The notes beneath the pieces are model-generated. The model worked only from the letters and a program-made list of their open reading frames with translations. It was not told the DNA's origin and did no database searches. Both the position numbers and the translations under genes were made by a program. From contig NZ_NISI01000001.1 in assembly GCF_002205845.1 (NCBI RefSeq), positions 1,116,001 to 1,180,000 on the forward strand: DNA of 64,000 nt, in the 5' to 3' direction. This DNA comes from Roseateles puraquae. GTDB taxonomy: Bacteria; Pseudomonadota; Gammaproteobacteria; Burkholderiales; Burkholderiaceae_C. This document shows, in pieces, positions 8,376 to 17,183 of the stretch (position 1 is the first letter of the stretch; every line of letters starts with the position of its first letter).

Positions 8376-9122
8376 ATGCGTGGACTGCGCCCATGGATCG
8401 CTTTGCTGACCGCCGGATTGAGCGGCATGGCGGGCGCGCGCACGACACTTCTCATCGAGTACCGCGACAAGCCGCCCTACACCTACACCGTGGATGGCAA
8501 GCCCGCCGGCTTCCTGATGGTGCGCACCGCCCAACTGCTCAAGCGAGCGGGCATCGAGCCGCAATACGCCGAAGTGCCCATCCGCCGCACCTTGATGCAC
8601 CTGCAGGCCAATGCGGTGGCCGTCTGCTCGCCGGGCCTCTACAAGACGCCCGAGCGGGCAGCCTTTGCGCGCTTCAGCCTGCCCATTCACCGCGATCGGC
8701 CGCATGCAGTGCTGGCTCATGCGAGCGTGGCCGCCGAGATCCGGCGCCTGCCGCGGGCGTCTCGGCTCTTCACCGATGGCCGCTTCCAGCCGGGCCAGCT
8801 CGAAGGGGTGTCCTACGGCGCCCAGCTCGACCAGTGGCTGGCCGCCACACCCAAGCCGCCGCTGCGGGCCCAGCTCAGCCCAATGCAACTGGTGCGCATG
8901 GTGGCCGCTCACCGGGTGGACTACATGCTGATCGACCAGGAAGACCTGGGCTGGCTGCGTCGCGACCCCGACCTGGCCGATCTGCCGGTGGAACGCGTGG
9001 ACCTCGCCGACATGCCGCGCGGCGAACTGCGCTACCTGGCCTGTTCGCAGCAAGTGCCGCCTCAGGTGATGGAGCGCCTCAACCAGGCCATCCGCGAGTT
9101 GCCGGAATCCAGCTCCGACTGA
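8376..9122 (+). CDS. Periplasmic solute-binding protein, family 3-like
   Basis: A 248-residue exported protein with an N-terminal signal peptide (MRGLRPWIALLTAGLSGMAGA, cleavage expected near residue 21). A binding-protein fold of the amino-acid/ABC family 3 type follows (LIEYRDKPPYTYTVDGKPAG, later VDYMLIDQEDLGWL). Such orphan proteins in Burkholderiales often lack a nearby permease, as here. The in-frame region upstream to 8187 lacks coding character, so I set the start at the ATG preceding the signal peptide. It diverges from flhB. Ligand unknown. Confidence 0.75.
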   Translation: MRGLRPWIALLTAGLSGMAGARTTLLIEYRDKPPYTYTVDGKPAGFLMVRTAQLLKRAGIEPQYAEVPIRRTLMHLQANAVAVCSPGLYKTPERAAFARFSLPIHRDRPHAVLAHASVAAEIRRLPRASRLFTDGRFQPGQLEGVSYGAQLDQWLAATPKPPLRAQLSPMQLVRMVAAHRVDYMLIDQEDLGWLRRDPDLADLPVERVDLADMPRGELRYLACSQQVPPQVMERLNQAIRELPESSSD

Positions 9123-9142
9123 GCGCGCCCGCAGAAAGCGCA

Positions 9143-9165
9143 AAAGCCGGCGCGAGGCCGGCTTC
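9143..9165. terminator. Bidirectional terminator between the binding-protein gene and cheZ
   Basis: A hairpin with AAGCCGGC/GCCGGCTT-type arms and a short loop sits between two convergent genes, A-rich on the left and with a T-run on the right. It can act for both strands. Confidence 0.65.
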
Positions 9166-9190
9166 TGTGGCTGCGCCTGAGCGCAGGGGT

Positions 9191-9826
9191 TCAGAAACCC
9201 AGGCTGGCGAGCAGGTCGTCCACTTCGCCCTGGTTGGCCACCACGTCGGTGCGGCCCTCCGGGTTGACGACCGGGCCTTGCAGGATGTTGGGATCGACCT
9301 TCTCGCGCTGCTCCGGCGGCACGACCTGCACCAGCAGCTTCACGAGGCTGTCTTCCAGGTCATTGGCCAGGGTCACGACCTTGGCGACCACCTGACCCGT
9401 GAGGTCATGGAAGTCCTGGGCCAGCATGATGTCGGTCAGGTGGTTGTCGATGCTCGCGGTGCGGGCTTCGACGTCCTTGACGAAGTTCATGACGGCGCCA
9501 CTGGCCACGGCGCGCACCGGGTCGGCCACCAGCGCTTCGGCGAGTTGCTTGGTCGCGGCACTGATGCCGGCGTGCTCAACCTTGGCCTGGTCGACCGAGT
9601 TCAGCACCTTGTCGGCTGCGGCAGCCGTCTTGGTGGCGATGTAGTTCAGGCGGCTGCGGGCATCCGGCAGACCGTCGGTCGCGACCTGCAGCTTGGGCAT
9701 GACGCCCAGGCGCTGCATGGTGTCGTGCAGCGTGCGGGTGATGGTGCCAAGTTGCTGGAAGACCTCGGGAGAGACGAGCAGCGGCTCTGAACTTCCGGCC
9801 AGCTTGTCCAACTGTTCCATCGACAT
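9191..9826 (-). CDS. cheZ: CheY-phosphate phosphatase CheZ
   Basis: CheZ dephosphorylates CheY-P. The 211-residue protein is mostly helical. The catalytic helix carries QDFHDLTGQV, with the D and Q four residues apart that correspond to E. coli D143 and Q147. The C-terminus (VDDLLASLGF) is the CheY-docking peptide after a flexible linker. It follows cheY by about 23 bases, with AAGGGG upstream of the ATG. It is the last gene of motA-motB-cheY-cheZ. Confidence 0.96.
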   Translation of the reverse strand: MSMEQLDKLAGSSEPLLVSPEVFQQLGTITRTLHDTMQRLGVMPKLQVATDGLPDARSRLNYIATKTAAAADKVLNSVDQAKVEHAGISAATKQLAEALVADPVRAVASGAVMNFVKDVEARTASIDNHLTDIMLAQDFHDLTGQVVAKVVTLANDLEDSLVKLLVQVVPPEQREKVDPNILQGPVVNPEGRTDVVANQGEVDDLLASLGF

Positions 9827-9849
9827 GGCAGTCCCCTTGTTCTTTGTTA

Positions 9850-10242
9850 TCAGGCGGCAGCAGCCAGCTTCTGCATGATCTTCTGGACTTTTTCTTCCAG
9901 CGTGGCCTTGGTGAAGGGCTTGACGATGTAGCCGGCGGCACCGGACTGGGCGGCCAGCACGATGTCTTCCTTGCGGGCCTCGGCCGTCACCATCAGCACC
10001 GGCAGGTGCTTGAGGTTGGGGTCTTCCTTGATGGCCTTCAGCAGCTCGAAGCCCGTCATGTTGGGCATGTTGATGTCGCTGACGACGAAGTCGAACTTCG
10101 AGCCCTTGAGCATGTTCAGCGCTTCGACGCCGTCTTCGGCCTCTTCGCAGTTGTTGTAGCCGATCTCTTTCAGCAGGCCGCGCACGATGCGACGCATGGT
10201 GGAGAAGTCGTCGACAACCAGGAATTTCATGTCAGCGCTCAT
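9850..10242 (-). CDS. cheY: Chemotaxis response regulator CheY (first copy)
   Basis: A 130-residue single-domain receiver. The acid pair D11-D12, phosphoacceptor D56 ([12 protein letters not shown]), T86, Y105 and K108 (YIVKPF) are all in place. This is the copy most like E. coli CheY ([20 protein letters not shown], then the [10 protein letters not shown] motif), so it is the likely motor-binding CheY. It sits between motB and cheZ. A second CheY is encoded at 49909. Confidence 0.96.
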   Translation of the reverse strand: MSADMKFLVVDDFSTMRRIVRGLLKEIGYNNCEEAEDGVEALNMLKGSKFDFVVSDINMPNMTGFELLKAIKEDPNLKHLPVLMVTAEARKEDIVLAAQSGAAGYIVKPFTKATLEEKVQKIMQKLAAAA

Positions 10243-10297
10243 GGCGGTCCTCTCTCGGGAACTGGCGGGATTTCAGGGGTCAGGCCGCAGTCTAGTT

Positions 10298-11290
10298 CTA
10301 GCGAGCCGGCGCGGGCGCCGCGTTTTGCGGCATTTTGCCGCTGCGGGGCACTTCCGTTGCACCGGCTGGCGCCGCCTGTGCAGGATCGCCGCCCGCGGCG
10401 TCGCCATCGGGCTCGTCCGGCAGGTTCTTCAGCACCGCGTCTTCGGCATCGCGGTTCATCACGATGATGCTGATGCGGCGGTTCAGCGGGCTGTTGGGGT
10501 CCTTCGCGTCCAGCAGCTTGCTGGCCGCCAGGCCCTGCACGCGCAGCATGCGCGCCTCCGACAGCCCGCCGGCCACCAGCTCACGGCGTGAGGCATTGGC
10601 CCGGTCCGCGGAAAGCTCCCAGTTGCTGTAGCCCTTGTCGCCCGCGGAAAACGGCTGGGCATCGGTATGGCCTTCCACCGTCAGCCGGTTGGGTACCTCG
10701 GTAAGCACGCTGCCGAGCTCCTGCAGCAGCTCGCGCATATAGGGTTTCACGACGGCGCTGCCGCTGTCGAACATCGGCCGGTTGCCCTCATCCACGATCT
10801 GGATGCGCAAGCCTTCCTTGGTCATGTCCAGGCGGATCTGCCCGCCGAGCGCGGCGAGCTTGGGGTTCTCGGCCAGCACTTCCTCGACCTTGGTCTTGAG
10901 CTGCTCCAGCCGCGCACGCTCGGCCTTGCGCTGCTCTTCCTTCAGGGCGCGCAAGGTGTAGCTCGACTTCTTGGCGTTGCTCTCGCCTTCCTTGACCTGG
11001 CCGGTTTCGCGGGTGAGGTCCTTGCCGCCGCCGCGCACGACGCTGGAGGAGTCGCCCGAACCCGAGCCGCCGAGCATCGCCACGCGAAGCGGTGACTGGA
11101 AGAACTCGGCAATGCCCTTCTTGTCGCCCTCGGTGGTGGAACCCAGCAGCCACATCAGCAGGAAGAAGGCCATCATGGCCGTGACGAAGTCGGCGTAGGC
11201 GATCTTCCACGCGCCACCATGCGCCGCGTGGCCGCCCTTCTTCACCTTCTTGATGATGATGGGCTGCAGCTTTTTCGCGTCACCAGCCAC
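10298..11290 (-). CDS. motB: Flagellar stator protein MotB
   Basis: MotB anchors the proton-driven stator to peptidoglycan. In 330 residues there is a single N-terminal membrane helix with the proton-binding aspartate D34 (IAYADFVTAMMAFFLLMWLL), a plug/linker region, then an OmpA-like peptidoglycan-binding domain (LTVEGHTDAQPF, later LSADRANASRREL and NRRISIIVMN). It follows motA across a family A palindrome rather than with the usual tight spacing. Confidence 0.97.
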   Translation of the reverse strand: MAGDAKKLQPIIIKKVKKGGHAAHGGAWKIAYADFVTAMMAFFLLMWLLGSTTEGDKKGIAEFFQSPLRVAMLGGSGSGDSSSVVRGGGKDLTRETGQVKEGESNAKKSSYTLRALKEEQRKAERARLEQLKTKVEEVLAENPKLAALGGQIRLDMTKEGLRIQIVDEGNRPMFDSGSAVVKPYMRELLQELGSVLTEVPNRLTVEGHTDAQPFSAGDKGYSNWELSADRANASRRELVAGGLSEARMLRVQGLAASKLLDAKDPNSPLNRRISIIVMNRDAEDAVLKNLPDEPDGDAAGGDPAQAAPAGATEVPRSGKMPQNAAPAPAR

Positions 11291-11310
11291 GGCGTTCCTC
11301 CAAGGCTAAC

Positions 11311-11379
11311 GAACACAGCCACAGAGGCACAGAGACACCGAGGAAAACGTGCGCCTCTGTGTCTCTGTGCCTTTGTGGC
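11311..11379. repeat. Family A palindromic repeat, copy 3 (motA-motB junction)
   Basis: Arms 11318-11343 and 11354-11379 match at 24 of 26 positions, with a ten-base loop. It lies between the motA stop (11405) and the motB start (11290). The same eight-base CACAGAG-type units as in the other copies are visible. Confidence 0.87.
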
Positions 11380-11404
11380 CAGACTGCGTGGGCAAGGACC
11401 GCCA

Positions 11405-12262
11405 TCACTTCTTCTTCACGTGGCTTTCCAGCTCGCTGAACGACGGCCGGTCGCCCGAGAACAGCACCTTGCGGCCGAACTCGATGGCCACCTGCGGGGC
11501 GTAGCCCTGCATGCTGGCCAGCAGCGTGGTCTTAATGCACTGGAATTCCTTGCCGCCGTCTTCCACCTTCTGTTCCAGCAGGCCAGCCAGCGGCTCGGCG
11601 AAGCCGTAGGCCAGCAAGATGCCGAGGAAGGTACCGACGAGTGCCGAGCCGATCATGCCGCCCAGCACCGCCGGCGGCTGGCCGACCGAGCCCATGGTGT
11701 TCACCACGCCCAGCACGGCGGCCACGATGCCGAAGGCCGGCAGGCCACCCGCCAGGCGCTGCAGCGCTGCCACGGCGGCGTGCTCTTCCTGGTGGTGGGT
11801 CTCGATCTCGCTGTCCATCAGCGACTCGATCTCGTGGGCGTTCAGGTTGCCCGACACCATCATGCGCAGGTAGTCGGTGATGAATTCGGTGACGTGGTGG
11901 TCGTTGCCCACCACCGGGTACTTCTGGAAGAGCGGGCTGGAATGTGGGTCCTCCACGTCCTTCTCGATGGACATGAGGCCTTCCTTGCGAGCCTTCTGCA
12001 GGATGTCGTACATGAGCGCCAGCAGCTCCATGTAGCGCGCCTTGCTGTACTTGCTGCCCTTGAAGCACCGGCCCAGGCCCGCGGCCGTGGCCTTGACGAC
12101 CTTCATCTGGTTGTTGGCCAGGAAGGCGCCGATGGCGGCCCCGAAGATGGTGATCATCTCGAAGGGCAAGGCGTGCAGGATGACGCCGATGTTCCCGCCG
12201 TGGGCGATGAACACGCCGAAGATGCAGGCCATGGAGACGGCCCAGCCGATGATGACGAACAT
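11405..12262 (-). CDS. motA: Flagellar stator protein MotA
   Basis: MotA forms the proton channel with MotB and pushes on FliG. The 285-residue protein has four transmembrane helices: two near the N-terminus (starting MFVIIGWAVSMACIFGVFIA) and two after the cytoplasmic loop (residues about 170-225, with LPAFGIVAAVLGVVNTMGSV). It is preceded by a good sigma-28 promoter on the minus strand (12291-12317), so motA-motB-cheY-cheZ should be a late operon. Confidence 0.97.
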   Translation of the reverse strand: MFVIIGWAVSMACIFGVFIAHGGNIGVILHALPFEMITIFGAAIGAFLANNQMKVVKATAAGLGRCFKGSKYSKARYMELLALMYDILQKARKEGLMSIEKDVEDPHSSPLFQKYPVVGNDHHVTEFITDYLRMMVSGNLNAHEIESLMDSEIETHHQEEHAAVAALQRLAGGLPAFGIVAAVLGVVNTMGSVGQPPAVLGGMIGSALVGTFLGILLAYGFAEPLAGLLEQKVEDGGKEFQCIKTTLLASMQGYAPQVAIEFGRKVLFSGDRPSFSELESHVKKK

Positions 12263-12290
12263 GCGTGATCGAGTTGGAGATGTTCAGGCC

Positions 12291-12317
12291 ATATCGGCCC
12301 GGTGCCGGGGGGCTTGA
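12291..12317 (-). promoter_or_regulatory. Sigma-28 promoter of motA
   Basis: On the minus strand the sequence reads TCAAGCCC, an 11-base spacer, then GCCGATAT, very close to the FliA consensus. It ends about 30 bases before the motA ATG. Confidence 0.8.
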
Positions 12318-12352
12318 GCAAGTATGCCGCGCCGACCTGCGGCTGCAAGGCG

Positions 12353-13123
12353 TCAATTGGCAGGCTTTGACGCAGCTTTCCTCAAGGGGCGGTAAACCCA
12401 CACGGACTGGCCGCTTGGCAGTTGCCAGCTCGCCACGGGCGCCACGTCGGGCACCGCGAAATCCAGGCTGACCAGCCAGCTGCCGGGCGCCATCTCCGCG
12501 CACGCCTTGGCCCACACGCGCGGCATGGACTCGGGGCGCTGGAACACGTAGACGAGGGCGAAGGCCGACCAGTCGTCCGCCCAAAGGTCGCCCTGGCGCA
12601 CCCGGGCGCCGCGCACCCGCAGGCGCGCCACCCAGGCCAGCGGCCGGCTCCACTCCACGCCTTCGACCTGTGCGGCCGGAAAAGTGCGCAATAGTTCACG
12701 CAGGCCATCACCCACGCCGCAGCCGGCATCCAGCACGCGCGCGCCTGCCGGCAGGGGCGCCACCGTCGCCAGGGTCGACAACGCCCCGCCAGGGGTCGGG
12801 AAGAGCGGCGCCTCTGACCAGCTGCGTCGCGGGTACAGCCACCAGAGCAGGGCCAGCGGCAGCAGCCACAGCCAGGCCGGCGCGCCGCCCGGCCCGCCCG
12901 ACATCAGCAGCGAGACCGGAAAGCCCGCGGCCACCATCACGCGGCGCCAGCGCCGCTCGTACACGGCCGACAGCGCCGCACCCACCAGCGTCGCGCCGAT
13001 GAAAGCTGGCACGGCACCCAGGCCCAGGAGCAACGCATGCACGCCCCAGGCCGCCAGCCAGACCAGCAGCGCCGACAGCGGCCAGGCGCCGACCCAACGG
13101 AACAGACGCCCGCGTGTCAGCAC
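12353..13123 (-). CDS. Membrane-anchored class I SAM-dependent methyltransferase
   Basis: The N-terminal 100 residues contain three hydrophobic segments. A Rossmann methyltransferase follows, with motif I VLDAGCGVGDG near residues 130-140 and VEGVEWSRPLAWVARLR as the second strand. 256 residues. The start overlaps the end of the neighbouring GT2 gene by 7 bases, so the two are co-translated. The substrate is not evident; given the neighbours, a methylated sugar or glycoconjugate is possible (inference). Confidence 0.8.
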   Translation of the reverse strand: MLTRGRLFRWVGAWPLSALLVWLAAWGVHALLLGLGAVPAFIGATLVGAALSAVYERRWRRVMVAAGFPVSLLMSGGPGGAPAWLWLLPLALLWWLYPRRSWSEAPLFPTPGGALSTLATVAPLPAGARVLDAGCGVGDGLRELLRTFPAAQVEGVEWSRPLAWVARLRVRGARVRQGDLWADDWSAFALVYVFQRPESMPRVWAKACAEMAPGSWLVSLDFAVPDVAPVASWQLPSGQSVWVYRPLRKAASKPAN

Positions 13124-14181
13124 GGCCAGGGATGCGCGGCCCGCAAGGCGGCCGCCTCGTCGGCCCGGCCTGTGCCTTCCAGCACCACGGCCAGGTTGTG
13201 TGCGGCCAGGTAGCTACCGCGGCCAGCCACCGAGCCGACCTGCTCCGGCCGCTCCCCGAGATCCAGGCAGCGCTGCCAGGCCGTCTCGATCATGGGCAGC
13301 AACTGGTCGGCCTCGGCGGGCTGGCTGGCCGCGAGGTCCAACAGCAGGTCGCCCATCGCGAAGAAGAAGTCGGGCGACTCGCCCGCCACGTCCAGCTGGG
13401 TGTGGGCGAAGTCCATGGCTTCGGCATGCCGGCCCAGGCACTTGAGTGCGAACAGGCGGCGGGCCAGCAGGTCCAGCCACCAGGGCGAGGCCGCCGCGCC
13501 AGGCAGCGCGCAGGCGCGCTCGAAGGCGGCTTCGGCCGCCGCATGCTCGTCGTAGACGGCGCAATCCTTGCCGAGCTGATACCAGAGGTAGGCGTCGTCG
13601 GGATGCTCGGCGAGGGCTTGCTCCAGCAGGCGACGGTTGCGGCCCTGCTTGGCGGCAAGCGCCGTTGGCAGATAGCCGTCATGCCCCACCACCAAGGGCA
13701 GGCGCTGAACCGGCCGCGCATGAACGGGCTGCTCGTGCACCCGGCCGGCATAGCGCACGTCGCCCGGCAGCACGCGGCTCAGCCAGGCGCTGGCCTCGCC
13801 GATCACACCTGCGCCCTGGTCGAACTGATCGCGCAACTGCAGGGCGCCGACGAAGCCGGGGGCGCTGTCGCGCAGCGCGGCCAGTGCCGGGCCGCCGTCG
13901 ATCAGCCATTCATCCGCGTCCAGCACCAGATGCCAATCGGCCGCTGCCAAGGCCAGCGCGTGGTTGCGCGCAGCGGCGAAGTCGTCACGCCACGCGAAAT
14001 GCGCCACCCGGGCGCCATGCGCCGCCGCCACGGCGGCGGTGTCGTCGCGTGAGCCGGTGTCCAGCACCAGCATCTCGTCCACCCAGGGCCGCACGCTGTC
14101 CAGCAGCCGGCCGATGCGTGCGGCTTCGTCTCGTGCGATCACGACAAGGGCCAGGCGGCGCGGCGGTGCGGCAGCGGTCAT
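13117..14181 (-). CDS. Glycosyltransferase family 2 with C-terminal TPR-like region
   Basis: A GT-A fold glycosyltransferase (LALVVIARDEAARIGRLLDS, then VLDTGSRDDTAAVAAAHGA) with the nucleotide-sugar/metal-binding motif LVLDADEWL. The C-terminal half (about 190-340) has helical repeats of TPR character (DDAYLWYQLGKDCAVYDEHA). 354 residues. Similar architectures add sugars to proteins or peptides. It diverges from the DXD glycosyltransferase at 14312 across 130 bases and forms an operon with the methyltransferase at 12353. Confidence 0.82.
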   Translation of the reverse strand: MTAAAPPRRLALVVIARDEAARIGRLLDSVRPWVDEMLVLDTGSRDDTAAVAAAHGARVAHFAWRDDFAAARNHALALAAADWHLVLDADEWLIDGGPALAALRDSAPGFVGALQLRDQFDQGAGVIGEASAWLSRVLPGDVRYAGRVHEQPVHARPVQRLPLVVGHDGYLPTALAAKQGRNRRLLEQALAEHPDDAYLWYQLGKDCAVYDEHAAAEAAFERACALPGAAASPWWLDLLARRLFALKCLGRHAEAMDFAHTQLDVAGESPDFFFAMGDLLLDLAASQPAEADQLLPMIETAWQRCLDLGERPEQVGSVAGRGSYLAAHNLAVVLEGTGRADEAAALRAAHPWPC

Positions 14182-14311
14182 GCCACGATTGTCGGCGCCG
14201 CCACGGCCGCAGCGGGAGGATGTCAGGCCGGCTTTTCCCCCTCTGTACCGGCTTTCAACCGACCGGCGGGGCGCCTAGAGTGAAAGTCTCTCCCACCACG
14301 CGAGGCTTCCC

Positions 14312-14953
14312 ATGATCCCGCGCACCCTGCACGTCATCTGGGTCGGCGACGAATCCAAGCGCCCCGACAACTGCATCGCCACCTGGCGCCAGCACAACCC
14401 CGACTGGACCGTGCGCGTCTGGGGCAACGAAGAGCTCGCGACCTACGGCTGGATCAACGCCCGCCACATGCGCGAGATGGCCGGCCGTGAGCTCAACGGC
14501 GTGGCCGACCTGATGCGCTGGGAAATCCTGTATCACGAGGGCGGCTTCGTCGTGGACGCCGACAGCATCTGCCGCCGCCCGCTGGAAGACTGGCTGTTCG
14601 AAGGCGAGGCCTGCGCCTGCTGGGAGAACGAGCTGATCCGCCCGGGGCTGATTGCCGCGGGCTACGTGGCCTCCAAGCCCGAGAACCCCTTCTTCGGCCA
14701 GATGATCCTGGACCTGCAGAAGGAGCCCAGCGTGGTCGACCGCATGGCCTGGCAAAGCGTCGGCCCGCTCTACCTGACCGAGCAGGTGCGCGCCCAGCGC
14801 TACGGCGGCCTGACCGTCTGGCCCAGCCATTTCTTCATCCCGCGCCACTTCACCGGCTTCGAGTACAGCGGTGGCGGCCTGGTGTTCGCCGGCCAGGAAT
14901 GGGGCAGCACCCTGGGCAAGTACGACGAACTGCACCGGAGGAAAGTCGCATGA
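14312..14953 (+). CDS. DXD-motif glycosyltransferase (capsular/GT32-like)
   Basis: A 213-residue enzyme beginning MIPRTLHVIWVGD, the hallmark of the sugar-transferase family with a DXD motif. The motif itself is VVDADS, preceded by ADLMRWEILYHEGGF. It resembles the small glycosyltransferases that use UDP- or GDP-sugars for surface glycans. Its stop overlaps the start of the next methyltransferase (ATGA), so it begins a three-gene plus-strand operon with overlapping ends. Confidence 0.82.
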   Translation: MIPRTLHVIWVGDESKRPDNCIATWRQHNPDWTVRVWGNEELATYGWINARHMREMAGRELNGVADLMRWEILYHEGGFVVDADSICRRPLEDWLFEGEACACWENELIRPGLIAAGYVASKPENPFFGQMILDLQKEPSVVDRMAWQSVGPLYLTEQVRAQRYGGLTVWPSHFFIPRHFTGFEYSGGGLVFAGQEWGSTLGKYDELHRRKVA

Positions 14954-15618
14954 GCGCCGTCTTGGCTACAGAGAACAAGCCCGTGGACGACCTGCCCGTC
15001 TCGCCGCTGGAATACGCGCACCAGAAATACTTCGTGCAGAAGATCAAGGTGGGCGAGGATTTCCTGGGCCTGCCGCGCCTGGACGTGTTCGCGGCCCTGT
15101 GCGCCGACAAGCGCGTGCTGCACGTGGGCTGCGTGGACTGGCCGATCACCGACCTCAAGCGCTCCCTGCACCTGCAGCTGGACGGGCACTGCCAGCTCGA
15201 CGGCTTTGACATCCATGGCGAGGCCTTCTCCCTGATGCAGCCTCACTTGAAGGGGCGCCTGTACAGCGACTGGGCCGACGTGACCGGCCCTTACGACACC
15301 GTGCTCGCGCCCGAGGTGATGGAGCATGTGCCGGACGTGCAGGGCTTCCTGCGCCAGCTCGACGCCGTGGGCGCCCAGCGATACATCCTGACGGTGCCCG
15401 ACGCCTACTCGTGCTTCCGGCGGCATTTCGACTACAACAGCGGCGCCCAGACCTTCGTGGAGGTCGTGCACCCCGACCACAACTGCTGGTACACGCCCTA
15501 CACGCTGACCAACGTGATCCGCAAGTACACCAACTGGCAGATCGACGGCATGTTCTTCTTCAACGGCATCTCGCTGTTGGTGGTGGCGAGCCGGCCTGAG
15601 CCCGCCGCCGCGCCGTGA
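14950..15618 (+). CDS. Class I SAM-dependent methyltransferase
   Basis: A 222-residue methyltransferase. Motif I is VLHVGCVDWP, the acidic second strand is LDGFDIHGEAF, and TVLAPEVMEHVPD corresponds to motif IV (the catalytic/late-strand region). The ATG overlaps the preceding stop by 4 bases and its own TGA overlaps the GTG start of the next gene, so three proteins are tightly coupled. Likely target: a sugar on a glycoprotein or glycan (inference from context). Confidence 0.82.
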   Translation: MSAVLATENKPVDDLPVSPLEYAHQKYFVQKIKVGEDFLGLPRLDVFAALCADKRVLHVGCVDWPITDLKRSLHLQLDGHCQLDGFDIHGEAFSLMQPHLKGRLYSDWADVTGPYDTVLAPEVMEHVPDVQGFLRQLDAVGAQRYILTVPDAYSCFRRHFDYNSGAQTFVEVVHPDHNCWYTPYTLTNVIRKYTNWQIDGMFFFNGISLLVVASRPEPAAAP

Positions 15619-17183
15619 CCCCGGCCAGCCTGCGCAGCCAGGCCGAGGCTCTGCGACACGCCGGCCGCGCCGCCGAGGCGGTCGACCTGCTGCTGCAGGC
15701 CCTGGCCCTGGCACCGACCGAGATCGACAGCTATGTGCAGCTGGGCTTTGCGTTGCAGGCCCTGGGCTTGCACAGCCAGGCCGCCGAGGCCCTGCGCACA
15801 CCTGCGCTGCTGGAGCCCGGCAACCTGATGGCACAGGGCTACCTGATCCATGCCACGCAGAAGGCGGCCGACTGGTCGAGCTTTGATGCCGACCTGGACG
15901 CCCTGCGCACCGCCCTGGCCGCAACGCCGGCGTCTGCCGAAGATGTCTACGGCATGCCGTTTGCGCTGGTGGGCCTGCCGCATACACGCGCCGAACTGCG
16001 CCATGCGGCCAGCCTGGCCAGCCGCCAGATCAGCCGTGGCCTGCGCCCCCTGCCGCCGCGCCAACCGGTGGCGCGGGAACGCCTGCGCCTGGGCTATTTG
16101 TCGGCCGACTTCCACGCCCATGCCACCGCGGCCCTGCTGGTCGATGCACTGGAATGCCACGACCGTCGCCGCTTCGAGGTGACGCTGTACAGCCACGGGC
16201 CGGACGATGGCTCGCCGCTGGCCCGCCGGATTCGCGCCGCTGCGGAGCATGTGGTGGACGTATCCGCGCTGGATCTGGCCGCGACGGCGGCACGCATCCG
16301 GGCCGACGAGATCGACCTGCTGGTCGACCTGAAAGGCCACACCGCCGGCAGCCGCCTGGCCGCCCTCGCCTGCCGGCCGGCGCCGGTGCAGGCGACGTGG
16401 CTCGGCTTTCCGGGCACCAGCGGCGCGGCCTATGTGGACTACGTCATCGGCGACCGGGTGGTCACGCCCTTGACCCATGCGGCGGACTACAGCGAGCAGA
16501 TCGCCCAACTGCCGGGCTGCTACCAGCCGCAGGACCGCCAGCGTCGGCCCACCGCGCCACCGTCGCGCACGGCGGTCGGGCTACGCGACGATGCGCTCGT
16601 GCTGCTCTCGGCCAACGCCCCCTACAAGATCACGCCCGGGCTGTGGACCTGCTGGATGGGCTTGCTGCAGCAGCTGCCCGAGGCCCAGCTGTGGCAGCTC
16701 AGCGGTGGCGAGCAGGCGGATGCGCACCTTCGGGCCGCAGCACGGGGTGCCGGCCTGGCAGACGAGCGCCTGGTCTTTGCGCCGCCGGTGGACATGGACG
16801 CCCACCTCGCCCGACTCGCCGTCGCCGACCTCGCGCTGGACAGCTGGCCCTGCAACGGGCACACCACCACCAGCGACGCGCTGGCCGCCGGCGTGCCGGT
16901 GGTCACGCTGAAGAACGACAGCTTCCCGGGCCGGGTCGCCGCCAGCATCTTGCATGCAGCGGGTCTGACCGGCTGCATCGCCGACGACGAGGCGGGCTAT
17001 GTCGCCTGCGTGCTGGCGCTGGCACGCGATGCGCGAGCGCGGCAGCAACTGCGTGAACAAATCGCCCGCCGTCCCAGCGGCCTGTACGACACCCCGCGCT
17101 TCACCCGCGACCTGGAGGCCCTGTTCGAACGCATGTGGGACCGCGCGCTGGCGGGCGACGCGCCCTCAGCCCTGCCCGCCTGA
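15615..17183 (+). CDS. O-GlcNAc transferase-like (GT41) protein with short TPR region
   Basis: A 522-residue protein related to eukaryotic OGT and SPINDLY. Two to three TPR-like repeats (about 5-70) precede a GT41 catalytic region: LRLGYLSADFHAH with the conserved histidine H169, VQATWLGFPGTSGAAYVDYV, PYKITPGLW with the conserved lysine K338, and NGHTTTSDALAAGVPVVTL (UDP-binding). Both residues correspond to the human OGT active site (H498, K842), so activity is plausible. It starts at a GTG overlapping the previous TGA and ends in an 18-base convergent overlap with the second GT41 gene. Confidence 0.87.
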   Translation: MTPASLRSQAEALRHAGRAAEAVDLLLQALALAPTEIDSYVQLGFALQALGLHSQAAEALRTPALLEPGNLMAQGYLIHATQKAADWSSFDADLDALRTALAATPASAEDVYGMPFALVGLPHTRAELRHAASLASRQISRGLRPLPPRQPVARERLRLGYLSADFHAHATAALLVDALECHDRRRFEVTLYSHGPDDGSPLARRIRAAAEHVVDVSALDLAATAARIRADEIDLLVDLKGHTAGSRLAALACRPAPVQATWLGFPGTSGAAYVDYVIGDRVVTPLTHAADYSEQIAQLPGCYQPQDRQRRPTAPPSRTAVGLRDDALVLLSANAPYKITPGLWTCWMGLLQQLPEAQLWQLSGGEQADAHLRAAARGAGLADERLVFAPPVDMDAHLARLAVADLALDSWPCNGHTTTSDALAAGVPVVTLKNDSFPGRVAASILHAAGLTGCIADDEAGYVACVLALARDARARQQLREQIARRPSGLYDTPRFTRDLEALFERMWDRALAGDAPSALPA

